A DNA stretch of 64,000 nucleotides from Acidaminococcus sp. (GCA_022482815.1 JAKVOM010000001.1:1178001-1242000); one strand, 5' to 3'; numbered from the stretch's first letter, positions 42,377 through 51,130 are shown. Numbers and translations are program-made. The notes: generated by a model from the letters alone, not told the origin.

Positions 42377-43900
42377 ATGTACGCACGTATTTGGGGAGAA
42401 ACTACCTGCGGCATCAATGGAGAAATGATTGCCGTGGAAGTCGATATTTCCAGAGGAGAGGGCATCGATATCGTGGGCCTTGCCGATACGGCCATCAAGG
42501 AATCCCGCGAAAGAGTCAGAGCGGCTACCAGAAATTCCGGATTTCATTTTCCCAAGGCGCACTGCACCGTGAACCTGGCACCTGCTGACCTCAAAAAAGA
42601 TGGTTCAGGACTCGATTTGCCCATTGCTGTTGGCTTTTTGGCTGCGCAGGGACAAGTCCGCGTGCCGGAAGAAAATTCGCCTGTCTTTATCGGTGAACTG
42701 GCCCTTGACGGCGGTCTGCGCCCGGTGAACGGCATTCTGCCCATGATTTTGCGGGCCCGGGAAGAAAAGAGGGAAGCTATCTATATTCCCAGTGGAAACG
42801 CCGAGGAAGGTTCTTTGGTAGATGGCATCAAAGTCTATACGGCGGATTCCCTGCAGCAGATAGTGGCTCATTTGAAAGACGGAAAGACTCTGAAGCCGCT
42901 CGTCAAATCGATTCCCCAAGTGGATCCGGAAGTAGTTTCCACAGTCGATTTTGCCGAAGTTCAGGGGCAGGTCGTAGCGAAGCGCGCCCTGGAGATTGCC
43001 GCGGCCGGCGGGCACAACGTCCTCATGGTCGGAGCACCGGGTGCGGGTAAGACGATGCTCGCACGGAGGCTTCCGACGATTCTGCCGCCCATGACGGAGG
43101 AAGAAGCCCTTGAAGTAACGAAGATTTACAGCATTTCCGGGCTCATGTCCCATCGCCACGGAATCGTGATGGAACGGCCTTTTCGCAGTCCTCATCACAC
43201 GATTTCCAACAACGCCCTCATCGGCGGCGGATCGATTCCGAAACCGGGGGAAGTGACGCTGAGTCATCATGGGGTGCTCTTTTTGGATGAGCTGCCCGAA
43301 TTTACACGCAGTTCTCTTGAAGCACTGCGGCAGCCGCTGGAAGACAGGGTTGCCGTCATCAGCCGGGTGCAGGCGACGATTTCTTTTCCGGCTGATTTTA
43401 TTCTGGTTGCCGCACAAAATCCCTGTCCCTGTGGATTCTGGGGAGAGAATGACGGCGTCCATGAGTGCACTTGCAGTCCCGGAGAAATCGAACGATATCA
43501 TAAGAAAATTTCCGGGCCGCTGCTCGATCGCATCGATATCCAGATTCATGTGCCGCGGCTGCAGTATCAGGAAATGCAGGGCACGACACCGTCGGAGAGT
43601 TCGGCATCCATCCGCAAACGCGTGGTGGCAGCCCGGACTATCCAGCGCGAGCGCCTGAAAGGCCTGCATATCTTCTGCAATGCCGGTATGGGAAGAAAAG
43701 AAATCAAAAAGTTCTGCCCACTGACGGATGGCGCCCAAAAGATGCTGGAGCAGTATTTTACGGCACTCGGCCTCAGTGCCCGCAGCCATGACCGCATTAT
43801 CAAGGTAGCGCGCACTGTGGCCGATCTGGATCACAGCGAGGTCATTACGGAAACGCATCTGAGTGAAGCCATTCAGCTGCGGACAAGTATCCGATCCTAA
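42377..43900 (+). CDS. comM: YifB/ComM family Mg-chelatase-like AAA+ ATPase
   Basis: 507 residues. An N-terminal Lon-substrate-binding-like ChlI domain (NLAPADLKKDGSGLDLPIA), Walker A GAPGAGKT (about 219-226), the family hallmark FRSPHHTISNNALIGGG, Walker B LFLDELPEF and a C-terminal Mg-chelatase domain. Proteobacterial ComM is a branch-migration helicase for natural transformation; the adjacent pilin genes are compatible with a competence role, but this is inference. AAGGAGAATCAGC precedes the ATG. Confidence 0.94.
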   Translation: MYARIWGETTCGINGEMIAVEVDISRGEGIDIVGLADTAIKESRERVRAATRNSGFHFPKAHCTVNLAPADLKKDGSGLDLPIAVGFLAAQGQVRVPEENSPVFIGELALDGGLRPVNGILPMILRAREEKREAIYIPSGNAEEGSLVDGIKVYTADSLQQIVAHLKDGKTLKPLVKSIPQVDPEVVSTVDFAEVQGQVVAKRALEIAAAGGHNVLMVGAPGAGKTMLARRLPTILPPMTEEEALEVTKIYSISGLMSHRHGIVMERPFRSPHHTISNNALIGGGSIPKPGEVTLSHHGVLFLDELPEFTRSSLEALRQPLEDRVAVISRVQATISFPADFILVAAQNPCPCGFWGENDGVHECTCSPGEIERYHKKISGPLLDRIDIQIHVPRLQYQEMQGTTPSESSASIRKRVVAARTIQRERLKGLHIFCNAGMGRKEIKKFCPLTDGAQKMLEQYFTALGLSARSHDRIIKVARTVADLDHSEVITETHLSEAIQLRTSIRS

Positions 43901-43922
43901 ATGTGACGAAAAGGGAGAGTCT

Positions 43923-44645
43923 ATGTACCTGCTTTATTACCCTGTTTATTTTTTGATAGGTCTTTGCATGGGGAGTTTTCTGTCCTTATGCGCGGATCGG
44001 CTGAGCCGTGGGGAAAGCCTCTTATGGCCGCCCTCCCATTGTGACAGATGTGGGGCAAGACTTGGTCTTTTGGACCTCGTACCGTTATGGAGTTACTGGC
44101 GTTCTGGCGGCCGCTGCCGGAAATGCGGCGTGAAACTGCCGCGGCGGCTCTGGCAGCAGGAACTTGCCGCGGGATTTTTATTTCTGCTGCTTGGCCTCGG
44201 AAAAGGGCCTTCGGCAGCACTCTTTTTTCTCTATTTTTTCGTGTCGTGCCTTCTCATTACCATCTGGCTCGACTGGCAGGAACAGTATATCTATGACTGC
44301 ATCCTTGGCGTACTGCTTGCGGGCGGTCTGGTCCGGGCTATTTATTTTGGCAGCCTGCCGCAGGCCCTGTTGGGCGCTTTGGTACTCGGTATCCTGATGG
44401 GCGGAATCTATCTTGCAGCCCGCGGCGGAATGGGCCTTGGAGACGTGAAACTTTGTGCCGTACTCAGCATTTGGATCGGCGTCGAGGGCGGGCTATGGTG
44501 CCTTTTCCTGTCGTCACTTTTTGGTATCCTGGGGGCCGGAATACTTCACCTTGTCCGGCACCGTTCTCTTAAGGAACCTCTCCCGTATGCACCCTTTTTG
44601 TGCGGCAGCGCGCTGGTAGTCTACTTGGCAGCAGGCAATTTGTAA
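43923..44645 (+). CDS. pilD: Prepilin peptidase / N-methyltransferase
   Basis: 240 residues, bifunctional type IV prepilin peptidase. The cytoplasmic zinc loop has C40/C43 (CDRCG) and C65/C68 (CRKCG) and carries the methylase part; aspartyl protease residues are D117 (IWLDWQE) and D174 (GLGDVKL). Several membrane segments. ATG 43923 follows AAGGGAGAGTCT; an in-frame ATG at 43863 lies in comM. It implies type IV pili or pseudopili for DNA uptake or motility. Confidence 0.94.
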   Translation: MYLLYYPVYFLIGLCMGSFLSLCADRLSRGESLLWPPSHCDRCGARLGLLDLVPLWSYWRSGGRCRKCGVKLPRRLWQQELAAGFLFLLLGLGKGPSAALFFLYFFVSCLLITIWLDWQEQYIYDCILGVLLAGGLVRAIYFGSLPQALLGALVLGILMGGIYLAARGGMGLGDVKLCAVLSIWIGVEGGLWCLFLSSLFGILGAGILHLVRHRSLKEPLPYAPFLCGSALVVYLAAGNL

Positions 44646-44815
44646 AAACGCCGGTCGCCGGTCGCTGGTCGCCACTGGAGGAAGCAAACTGACGAGCAGT
44701 TTGCAATAAATGAAAAAATCTTTGTTATCTGCGTTCTTCCTCAAGAATCCGCCAAAGCAGCTGTCAGCACTACGGTACTAACCACTACCCACTATCCACT
44801 ATCCATTTTTCACTC
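44646..44815 (+). repeat. Mosaic dispersed intergenic repeat, copy 7
   Basis: The cleanest copy. CGGTCGC-CGGTCGC-TGGTCGC tandem heptamers (44652-44672), the AAACTGACGAGCAGTTTGC module (44686-44704), AAGAATCCGCCAAAGCAGC (44743-44761) and heptamers CCACTAC-CCACTAT-CCACTAT-CCA (44781-44805). Confidence 0.8.
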
Positions 44816-44837
44816 TACTACTATTCGGAGAACTATC

Positions 44838-46442
44838 ATGCTAACCTTACCTGCTTTTTTACAAAACGCTTTGCATCCCTGGCCTAAGGAACTGCTTGCG
44901 CTTGACCTGACGCGGCAGCATCTTGTTCTTGTTGAAGTCCGGGAAACGGACAGCCCGCAGCCTGTCTTGACACGATACGCTGTGAAGGCACTGCCTGCCG
45001 CACTGCAGGATGTGTCGCAGGAAGATTGGGATGGTAAGATGGCGGATTTTTTGAAGGAGATTGCAGCCAAACAGGGATTTACGGTACGGCGCCTTGTCGT
45101 GTCCCTTCCCGAAACGGACTGCATCGTGAGAAAGTTCGTTTTTCCGTCCCTTTCCGCCAAAGAGCGCAGGGAAGCAGCTTTCTGGGATCTTTTGCCGTAT
45201 GTTCCGTATGAACCCGGCACATTTGTGACTTCTATTGCCCGGCTTCCGGGAGAAGCAGAAGACGCTTACCTTGCTGCTGCCGTTTCTAAAACTGTTCTTG
45301 CAGGCTGGCTGGAAGTCTGCAAGCGAGTTGGATGGAAACTTGTGAAATTGGAGCCATCTGTGATATCAAGGGGGAAAATGCTGCCACAGGGGCAGCATTC
45401 TCTGCTTTTGCAGCTTACGGGAGCAGGAGGATCTCTCGCAGCCTACGATGGGGTTTACCCCACAGCTAATGACTGGTGGGAGAAACGGCCGGCCCTTGAA
45501 GAAGACGGCAGACGGATTCTTTTTCAGGAAGGCCGTGATAAGGAAGTCATCCGAAGCGAAAATACCAAAGCCTGGGGCATGGCGGCTCAACGTATGCTGG
45601 AATTTTTGGCGAGACAGGATCACTTTTCCGTTTCTAACGGCTATGTGCTGGGAGGAAAGAAAGCTGCTGATATTGACCTTGCCGGGCTGGAGGAAATGAT
45701 TGGAATCCGGATGGATTCTTTTCGGGAAACGGGTTTTCGTTTTGCTCCGCTTTATGCTCATGGCAGGATTCAGCAGGATGAACCGGAGCTCATTACGGCC
45801 TGTGCCGCGGCAAAGCGGGGAAAAGTACCTTATTACCTGGATTTAGCCTCAGCTGCGAGGTCGGGTAAGGAATATTGGAAGCGCGTATTGCCGCGCTGGT
45901 TTTTTGCTGCGTCTCTGCTGCTGTGCTTTGCTGGCGGTGCTTTTTCCGGAGTAATGGGACAGCGCCTTGATAAGGTGAAAGACGGAGAAAAGGATTTTCT
46001 TGCCTGGAAAGAAAGACGAGCGGCGTATTTCGAACTTAAAAACAAGGCTGAAAAGCGGCAAAAACGCCTTACAGCAAGCCACAAAAACAGCTTGCATTGG
46101 TACTATGTCCTGACAGAACTTGGCGTTTCTCTTCCCGATTCTTGTTATCTGGAACGTGTAGAACAGAAAAAAGGCAAAGACAGTCCGGCTCTCGTTCTTT
46201 ACGGGAAAAGCCGGAAACGGAACGATCTTCTTGCCTTTATGGAGACCTTGAGAAAACGGGAATGGATAGGGGAAGTTTCTCTTGGACAGATCTCGCAGCA
46301 GGAAGATAATAGGAATCCGAAAGTCCCTGATGCAAGGGAAGAAACGGCGGATTTTACGATTACAGTAGAACTTAAACCGGGAGGTACGTATGAAGCTGCA
46401 GGAAATGACGGCACGCTGGAAGCAATATTGCAGCCGCGCTGA
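44838..46442 (+). CDS. PilM-PilN fusion, type IV pilus assembly platform
   Basis: 534 residues. The first ~340 form a PilM/actin-like domain (LLALDLTRQHLVLVEV, with VVSLPETDCIVRKFVFP). A membrane segment follows at about 353-372, then a charged coiled coil and a PilN ferredoxin-like domain (about 410-525; ending in ADFTITVELKPGG). In most bacteria PilM and PilN are separate proteins joined by the PilN N-terminal peptide; here they are one chain. GGAG lies 9 bases before the ATG. It overlaps the PilO gene by 53 bases. I am confident of the PilN half from topology and context rather than motifs. Confidence 0.75.
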   Translation: MLTLPAFLQNALHPWPKELLALDLTRQHLVLVEVRETDSPQPVLTRYAVKALPAALQDVSQEDWDGKMADFLKEIAAKQGFTVRRLVVSLPETDCIVRKFVFPSLSAKERREAAFWDLLPYVPYEPGTFVTSIARLPGEAEDAYLAAAVSKTVLAGWLEVCKRVGWKLVKLEPSVISRGKMLPQGQHSLLLQLTGAGGSLAAYDGVYPTANDWWEKRPALEEDGRRILFQEGRDKEVIRSENTKAWGMAAQRMLEFLARQDHFSVSNGYVLGGKKAADIDLAGLEEMIGIRMDSFRETGFRFAPLYAHGRIQQDEPELITACAAAKRGKVPYYLDLASAARSGKEYWKRVLPRWFFAASLLLCFAGGAFSGVMGQRLDKVKDGEKDFLAWKERRAAYFELKNKAEKRQKRLTASHKNSLHWYYVLTELGVSLPDSCYLERVEQKKGKDSPALVLYGKSRKRNDLLAFMETLRKREWIGEVSLGQISQQEDNRNPKVPDAREETADFTITVELKPGGTYEAAGNDGTLEAILQPR

Positions 46443-46950
46443 GCAGGGCTTCTTTCTTATTCTCGGAGTGTTCATTCTTTGTCTTGGGGCACTGCCATTC
46501 TGGCAGGAAGGCTTTGCTAAAAGACAGCAGGCAGAGACAATCCGGGAGCGTCAGGAAGAAATCAGACGTTTTGCGGGGCGCTACAATCAGGAAAAAGAAC
46601 AGACACTGAGGAAGCAGTATGACATACTGAGCCGGGCGATTCCCGAAGCACTCTCCAGCCACGCGGCAGTGCAGCAGCTTACGCAAAAAGCCGCTCTTAC
46701 CGGTGTGAAAATCAGGGAAATCAAACCGGGAGCGGTAAAAAAAGACGGTTCCGGCGTAAAACAGACTTTTGAATTGGAAGTCCAGGATGATTATTTTGGT
46801 CTTTTGTGTTTTTTGCGGGAACTCGATGAAAGTGCCGGCCCGTGGATCGTGGAAAGTGGCGGTGTGTCACGGCAGGGTGACGGCAATAAATTAAATTTTC
46901 GAGCGAGAATAGTGGAGTATGCAGAGAGGGAAGAAGTGGTTAGTGAGTAG
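46390..46950 (+). CDS. pilO: PilO-like pilus assembly protein
   Basis: 186 residues with one membrane segment (about 20-38, FFLILGVFILCLGALPFW), a helical region rich in Q/R/E (45-100) and a ferredoxin-like domain (GVKIREIKPG, then VQDDYFGLLCFLRELDE), the topology of PilO. It starts within the end of the PilM-PilN gene with GGGAGGTACGT upstream, indicating coupling. The next gene in such operons (pilP, pilQ or pilins) is missing; an IS1182 copy starts 100 bases later. Confidence 0.8.
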   Translation: MKLQEMTARWKQYCSRAEQGFFLILGVFILCLGALPFWQEGFAKRQQAETIRERQEEIRRFAGRYNQEKEQTLRKQYDILSRAIPEALSSHAAVQQLTQKAALTGVKIREIKPGAVKKDGSGVKQTFELEVQDDYFGLLCFLRELDESAGPWIVESGGVSRQGDGNKLNFRARIVEYAEREEVVSE

Positions 46951-47049
46951 AAAAAAGCTGTGGCGCTTCGCGCGAAAAGATGGAAACTATCCTCCGCCAC
47001 TTCGTGGCTCCTCCTCCTTCCGACTGAGTGGAAGGAGGTTGCAGAAGAT
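46940..47049 (+). repeat. Fragment of dispersed repeats next to the IS end
   Basis: A GTGGTTAGTGAGTAG piece (reading partly into the PilO stop), hairpins GGCGCTTCGCGC and CCACTTCGTGG, and CTCCTTCCGACTGAGTGGAAGGAG. Cut off by the IS1182 left end. Confidence 0.5.
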
Positions 47050-48938
47050 GGGGCTGTCGCAAGTGACCGATTTTTAATCCCTGAAATAACTTGCTAAAGA
47101 CCCCAAATTGCCTTACTTTTTAGTTGAATATGTTTTGAGATGAAAAAAGGGCGCACGAAATTAAGCAACTCTAAGTTGCTTTTTTTCGTGCGCTCTTTTT
47201 GTATCTTTTAGGCCTCTTTTTTCAGCGGATATAAGTGCAAATCCTCTTTGCCGTCTTGAACTTTGTGATGGACCTTCAGGACATTCCGTGCCATGGCACA
47301 TATTCCCACTGTTACCAGGGCATTTCCTTTGCCTCGGGTTTCTAGTCTTCTGACGTTTAATGAATCCTTGAGATCCGCAAAGGCTCCTTCTGCCTGTATA
47401 CTGCGGTTCATCCTCAGTTCCTTACCATATTCGGAAGTAATGTTCTTCAGGGATTCTGCCCTCAATGCAGCAAAATTCTTCGAGACCACTAATTTCTTGT
47501 TTCTTTTCTCCATGGGTGTCCTGCAATTGTTCCCATGGATGCACTGTTCCTTGTAGGGACAACCGCTGCAGTCCTTACATTCGTAATATGTTTTCTCTGA
47601 CACATATCCTGACCGGTTCTTTACCTGGGTTACTTTACTGACTTTCAGCAGTCTCCTACCTTTACAGATATACATGTCTTGATCAGGCAAATATGTCATG
47701 TTTTCTGCTTTGCCGATGTCGTTCTTATACTTTTTCCTCTTGCTTCTTTCATAATTGTTAGGCTTGATATATGAAGTATACTGATTCTTCTTCAGCCAGA
47801 CCAAGTTCTCTTCGCTTTCATAGCCTGCATCGGCTACAATGTTTGCAAATTTCTGACCGAAGTGGGCTTCAAATCCTTCAAGAAAAGGAATGAGTGTCCG
47901 CATATCTGTTGGATGTGCACTCACATCTGCAAACAAGGTAAAACCGGAATTGTTGGCATATTGGACATTGTATCCCGGCTTTAAGGCGCCATTAAGCATG
48001 GCGTCTTCTTTCATCCTCATAAAGGTAGCATCCGGGTCTGTTTTGGCAAAGCTGTTCCGTTCCCCACAGATGTGAAGCTGCTTCGTATACACCTTAAGCC
48101 GTTTGAGATAGTTAGCTAAAATCTCATAGTACTTCTGTAGAATGGTCTTTCTTTTCCCACATCCGTGAACAAACTCGATCCCTTCAGCCCGCTTTATGAC
48201 AAGCAGTTTTTTTAGGAGCTTCTTTAAATGACGGATGTGGAAAGTGTTTCCGTAACAGACCTTGATTCCGAAACGTTCCTCGATTTCGGGAACCAGTTGC
48301 TCCAGTTTCTCTATGAGTTTGTTCTGGCTGCCTAAGACTCTGTTTTTCCAAACAAATTTGTATTTGTTTGCCACAGATTCAATTTTTGTCCCATCGATGA
48401 ACAGGCTATCCAGCGTGATGAAACCGCGAGCCAGCAGCCATTTATCCATCTGAATCATGAGCTCCTTGATACATGGTTTTAGATGGAGGGAACAAAATCT
48501 TGCAATGGTTGCATTATCCGGAGCTTTTTTCCCATCTAAGAGGAACATGAAATGAGTGTCTCTTTTACAGGATTGCTCTATCTTACGCGAACCACGAATT
48601 CCTTCCATACATGCATAAATGACGATCTCCAGCAGCTGAATTGGTGACGTTAATTTATTCTCGACATGAGAATACGTGTCATACAATGCCTTTACATCCA
48701 TCCCTTCTACCATGGCACGCACCAAGCGAACAGGATCGTCATTAGGGATTTGTACTTCAAAATTTAGAGGAAGAAAAAGTTGATAAGAACTGCCAATTTT
48801 TGTATAATCCTTTTGTGTAGGTTTGTTTTTTGGCATATTTAAATTCTACACCAAGGCGCGGTCTCATTCAATGAGGCCGCGCCTTGCTTTTACCTTGTTT
48901 TTGATACAAAAGGGGCCGTCGCAAAATGCGACAGCCCC
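47050..48938 (-). mobile_element. IS1182-family insertion sequence, copy 1
   Basis: About 1889 bases. The ends are inverted repeats GGGGCTGTCGCA (47050-47061) and TGCGACAGCCCC (48927-48938). Left of the transposase is a T-tailed nested hairpin (47142-47201); right of it a 16-bp stem AAGGCGCGGTCTCATT (48853-48868) with its partner to 48885 lies between the IS end and the transposase promoter, likely blocking read-in. Relative to copy 2 it has an 11-base insertion near 48890. No clear target duplication was seen. Confidence 0.9.
47208..48836 (-). CDS. IS1182-family DDE transposase, copy 1
   Basis: 542 residues, intact. N-terminal DUF772 region (DDPVRLVRAMVEGMDV, EIVIYACMEGIRGSRKIE), DDE domain with DGTKIES and a late YKCKDC-like zinc cluster (CSGCPYKEQC), and the C-terminal QAEGAFADLKDSLNVRR that carries the last acidic residue. 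Differs from copy 2 at two positions seen by eye (P2/Q2 and E/K near 155). Confidence 0.95.
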   Translation of the reverse strand: MPKNKPTQKDYTKIGSSYQLFLPLNFEVQIPNDDPVRLVRAMVEGMDVKALYDTYSHVENKLTSPIQLLEIVIYACMEGIRGSRKIEQSCKRDTHFMFLLDGKKAPDNATIARFCSLHLKPCIKELMIQMDKWLLARGFITLDSLFIDGTKIESVANKYKFVWKNRVLGSQNKLIEKLEQLVPEIEERFGIKVCYGNTFHIRHLKKLLKKLLVIKRAEGIEFVHGCGKRKTILQKYYEILANYLKRLKVYTKQLHICGERNSFAKTDPDATFMRMKEDAMLNGALKPGYNVQYANNSGFTLFADVSAHPTDMRTLIPFLEGFEAHFGQKFANIVADAGYESEENLVWLKKNQYTSYIKPNNYERSKRKKYKNDIGKAENMTYLPDQDMYICKGRRLLKVSKVTQVKNRSGYVSEKTYYECKDCSGCPYKEQCIHGNNCRTPMEKRNKKLVVSKNFAALRAESLKNITSEYGKELRMNRSIQAEGAFADLKDSLNVRRLETRGKGNALVTVGICAMARNVLKVHHKVQDGKEDLHLYPLKKEA

Positions 48939-48951
48939 GAATTAAAGCATT

Positions 48952-49045
48952 GGGCGACTGCGTCGCCCGGCTTGCGCCGCCGTCGGCGGCTTGCTTGGGT
49001 TGCCTGCGGCAACCGGCGGTGAGGCTTCGGCCGCCTTTGGCGGCC
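48952..49045 (+). repeat. Array of four GC-rich short hairpins
   Basis: Four perfect stems in a row with 3-base loops: GGGCGAC-tgc-GTCGCCC (48952-48968), GCCGCC-gtc-GGCGGC (48976-48990), GGTTGCC-tgc-GGCAACC (48998-49014) and GGCCGCC-ttt-GGCGGCC (49029-49045). It lies between the IS1182 end and the IS605 left end and contains no gene. Confidence 0.85.
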
Positions 49046-49199
49046 GGCTGAAAAGCGGCCTTGGTTTACAAATCTCCAGCGAGTGAAAGCCCTTGGTTTT
49101 AACCATGAGATGAAACTCGTCCACTAAAAACAAAATGATATTTTGCATGCTCGTAGATGTTTAATTGATAATTATCTATCAATATGTTATGCTAACATC

Positions 49200-49601
49200 A
49201 TGGAAAATAAATATTTCAGGACAAAAACAACAGTATCTTTAATCAACTATCATTTTGTATTCTGTCCCAAATACCGTCGCAAGATATTCTTGATTCCTCA
49301 TGTCGAGGAGAGATTTAAGGAGCTGACACGGCAGATATGCGATGAGCTCAAAATTGAAATCCTTGCCATGGAATGCCATATCGACCATGTGCATTTGTTT
49401 TTAAGATGCTGGCCGAAGCAATCCCCTGCCGAAATTATGAGGGAGGTGAAAGGAGTTTCCTCCCATCGACTTCGAGATGAATTTCCTCAACTGAGTGGTA
49501 TGTCGTCATTATGGACCAGGAGCTATTTTGTTTCGACGGCCGGCAATGTTAGCAGCGAAACGATTAAACGCTATGTGGATACTCAAAAAACCAGGGGGTG
49601 A
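49200..49601 (+). CDS. tnpA: IS200/IS605 Y1 transposase TnpA
   Basis: 133 residues from ATG 49200 (ENKYFRTKTTVSLINYHFV). HUH motif H63-V-H65 in HIDHVHLFL and catalytic tyrosine Y125 in TIKRYVDTQ; full length. It cuts and joins single-stranded DNA at hairpin-marked ends. An in-frame start at 49143 would add 19 residues from the left end. 6 bases separate it from tnpB. Confidence 0.95.
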   Translation: MENKYFRTKTTVSLINYHFVFCPKYRRKIFLIPHVEERFKELTRQICDELKIEILAMECHIDHVHLFLRCWPKQSPAEIMREVKGVSSHRLRDEFPQLSGMSSLWTRSYFVSTAGNVSSETIKRYVDTQKTRG

Positions 49602-49607
49602 AAAGCA

Positions 49608-50723
49608 ATGGTCAGGACATTCAGGTTCAAGCTGTTCCGTGCTAAGCGGAACAAAAAACTGCATCGGCAGATCGATGCTGCCGGAATGGCCTATAACCAT
49701 TGCATCGCCCTGCATAAGAGATATTGGAAACTGTACCATAAGTCCTTGAACCTCTATGCGCTCCAGAAGCATCTCACGAAGCTTAAGAAAATACCGCATT
49801 TCGCTTATCTGAAAGAGATTGGCTCGCAAGCCTTGCAAGATGTTACTCAACGCATTGACAGGGGCTATAAGCTTTTCTGGGAAAACCTGAAGCGGGAGCG
49901 GAAGACGGCACCACCAGGATTCCGCAAGGTGCGAAAGTATAAATCCTATACGCTCAAACAGGCTGGTTGGAAACTGGATCAGGAGCATGGTATTGTCTAT
50001 ATCGCAAAACAGAAATACCGCTATGCGAAAAGCCGCAACATCGAAGGCAAGATTAAGACATTGACTATCAAACGGGACAGTCTTGGTGATATCTATCTCT
50101 ATTTCACCTGCGAATTGCCGGATATCGAAGTAGGAGCACGAACAGGTAAAAGCGTCGGCTTCGATTTCGGTTTCAATGGCAAAATGCTCATAGCTGAAAA
50201 TCCGGAGGAAGATATCCGGGAACCAAGATTTTTCTGCAAAGCCAGGAACGAAATTGCCCGTGCCAATCGCAAGCTGTCCAGGAAACGTATGCAGTCAAAC
50301 AATCGGTGCAGGGCTCGCCAGGAATTGGCTCGTCTGCATCGTAGGATTGCGAATCAGCGTAATGCTTTTCACTGGCAGTTGGCAAGAGAATTATGCTCCC
50401 GCTACGCAGTCATCTGTCTTGAGGACTTGGATATGAAGTTCATGCAGAAAGGCCACGGGAAAAAGGTTATGGACTACGGGTTTTCTGAGTTAGAGAATAT
50501 CCTCGCTTATGTAGGCAGACAGGTTGGTACAAGAATCGTTAAAGTAGATCCATACTTCCCGTCTAGCCAACTCTGCTCGGAATGCAGCTATAAGAATCCT
50601 GAGATGAAAGATCTCCGTATTCGCGAATGGGTTTGCCCTGCCTGTGGTTCGCATCATGACAGGGACAGGAATGCTGCCCGTAATATCCATCAGGAAGGCC
50701 TGCGAATACTTGAATCGGCCTAA
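49608..50723 (+). CDS. tnpB: RNA-guided nuclease TnpB
   Basis: 371 residues, full length. The RuvC triad is intact: D186 (GFDFGFN), E272 (CLEDLDM) and D353 (HDRDRNAARN). The zinc finger has C323/C326 (CSECS) and C343/C346 (CPACG). TnpB uses a guide RNA from the element's right end to cut DNA next to the element's TAM, which favours retention of the element. AGGGGGTGAAAAGCA precedes the ATG. No sign of decay. Confidence 0.95.
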   Translation: MVRTFRFKLFRAKRNKKLHRQIDAAGMAYNHCIALHKRYWKLYHKSLNLYALQKHLTKLKKIPHFAYLKEIGSQALQDVTQRIDRGYKLFWENLKRERKTAPPGFRKVRKYKSYTLKQAGWKLDQEHGIVYIAKQKYRYAKSRNIEGKIKTLTIKRDSLGDIYLYFTCELPDIEVGARTGKSVGFDFGFNGKMLIAENPEEDIREPRFFCKARNEIARANRKLSRKRMQSNNRCRARQELARLHRRIANQRNAFHWQLARELCSRYAVICLEDLDMKFMQKGHGKKVMDYGFSELENILAYVGRQVGTRIVKVDPYFPSSQLCSECSYKNPEMKDLRIREWVCPACGSHHDRDRNAARNIHQEGLRILESA

Positions 50724-50863
50724 AGTAAACAATACTGGGCGGGGTATCGTCCAGCTGCAGGAGTCCTCGTAAGACTATCGCAAGGTAGCAGAGGGCGTTA
50801 GTCACTCAGGAATCCCACGAATTTATTCGTGGGAGGATGTCAATTATTCCTCGGGCGACCTGC
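50724..50863 (+). ncRNA. Predicted TnpB guide RNA (omega/reRNA) 3' part with guide
   Basis: Noncoding tail of tnpB to the right end, with stems such as GGCGGGGTATC...and CCCACGAA/TTCGTGGG at the 3' end. In this family the scaffold starts within the tnpB 3' end, and the ~16-20 bases after the right end (here from 50844, TTATTCCTCGGGCGACCTGC) act as guide. The guide would match a sequence that belongs to the GCGACC dispersed repeat. Confidence 0.65.
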
Positions 50864-51130
50864 GACCAGCGACCCGCGGTCAGCGTTGACTTTTTGCTGG
50901 CCTTTTTTCCGGACGCTCATGCTATTTGCCGAAGCAGTTACTCCGGCATCGTGACAGTCCTTTTCCTTTGTCTGACATTCTCTCATATCCTTCCCGAATC
51001 ACGGTTGACCGTTTTTCTATTTAATGAGATAATACAATTACGGTGGAATATAAGGGATAAATTTGTCGTAATTTTATTTTTACTTATACTTGTATAGTAA
51101 GCAGCGCCTCAGGCGAGGGGAGGAATTTTT
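50844..51130 (+). repeat. Dispersed-repeat fragment and promoter region before the aminotransferase
   Basis: GGGCGACC-TGCGACC-AGCGACC (50854-50874) is the reversed GGTCGC heptamer module interrupted by the IS605 insertion. The rest is unremarkable, with a promoter at 51063-51090. Confidence 0.6.
51063..51090 (+). promoter_or_regulatory. Candidate promoter of the first aminotransferase
   Basis: TTGTCG (51063-51068), a 16-base spacer and TATACT (51085-51090). Confidence 0.5.

Larger units (their letters stand above)
49070..50843 (+). mobile_element. IS200/IS605-family element with TnpA, TnpB and guide RNA
   Basis: Left end placed after TTTAC (49065-49069), a typical target and TAM type for this family, with a subterminal stem around TTGGTTTTAACCA (49091-49103). 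Right end placed at ...GGATGTCAA (50843), after the stem CCCACGAA-ttta-TTCGTGGG (50817-50836). There are no inverted repeats or target duplications, as expected. The exact ends are inference. Confidence 0.8.

Noticed and set aside
44646-44815. CRISPR-like array from the tandem repeats
   Set aside because: The tandem units are 7 bases with no unique spacers, and no cas genes are in the window.
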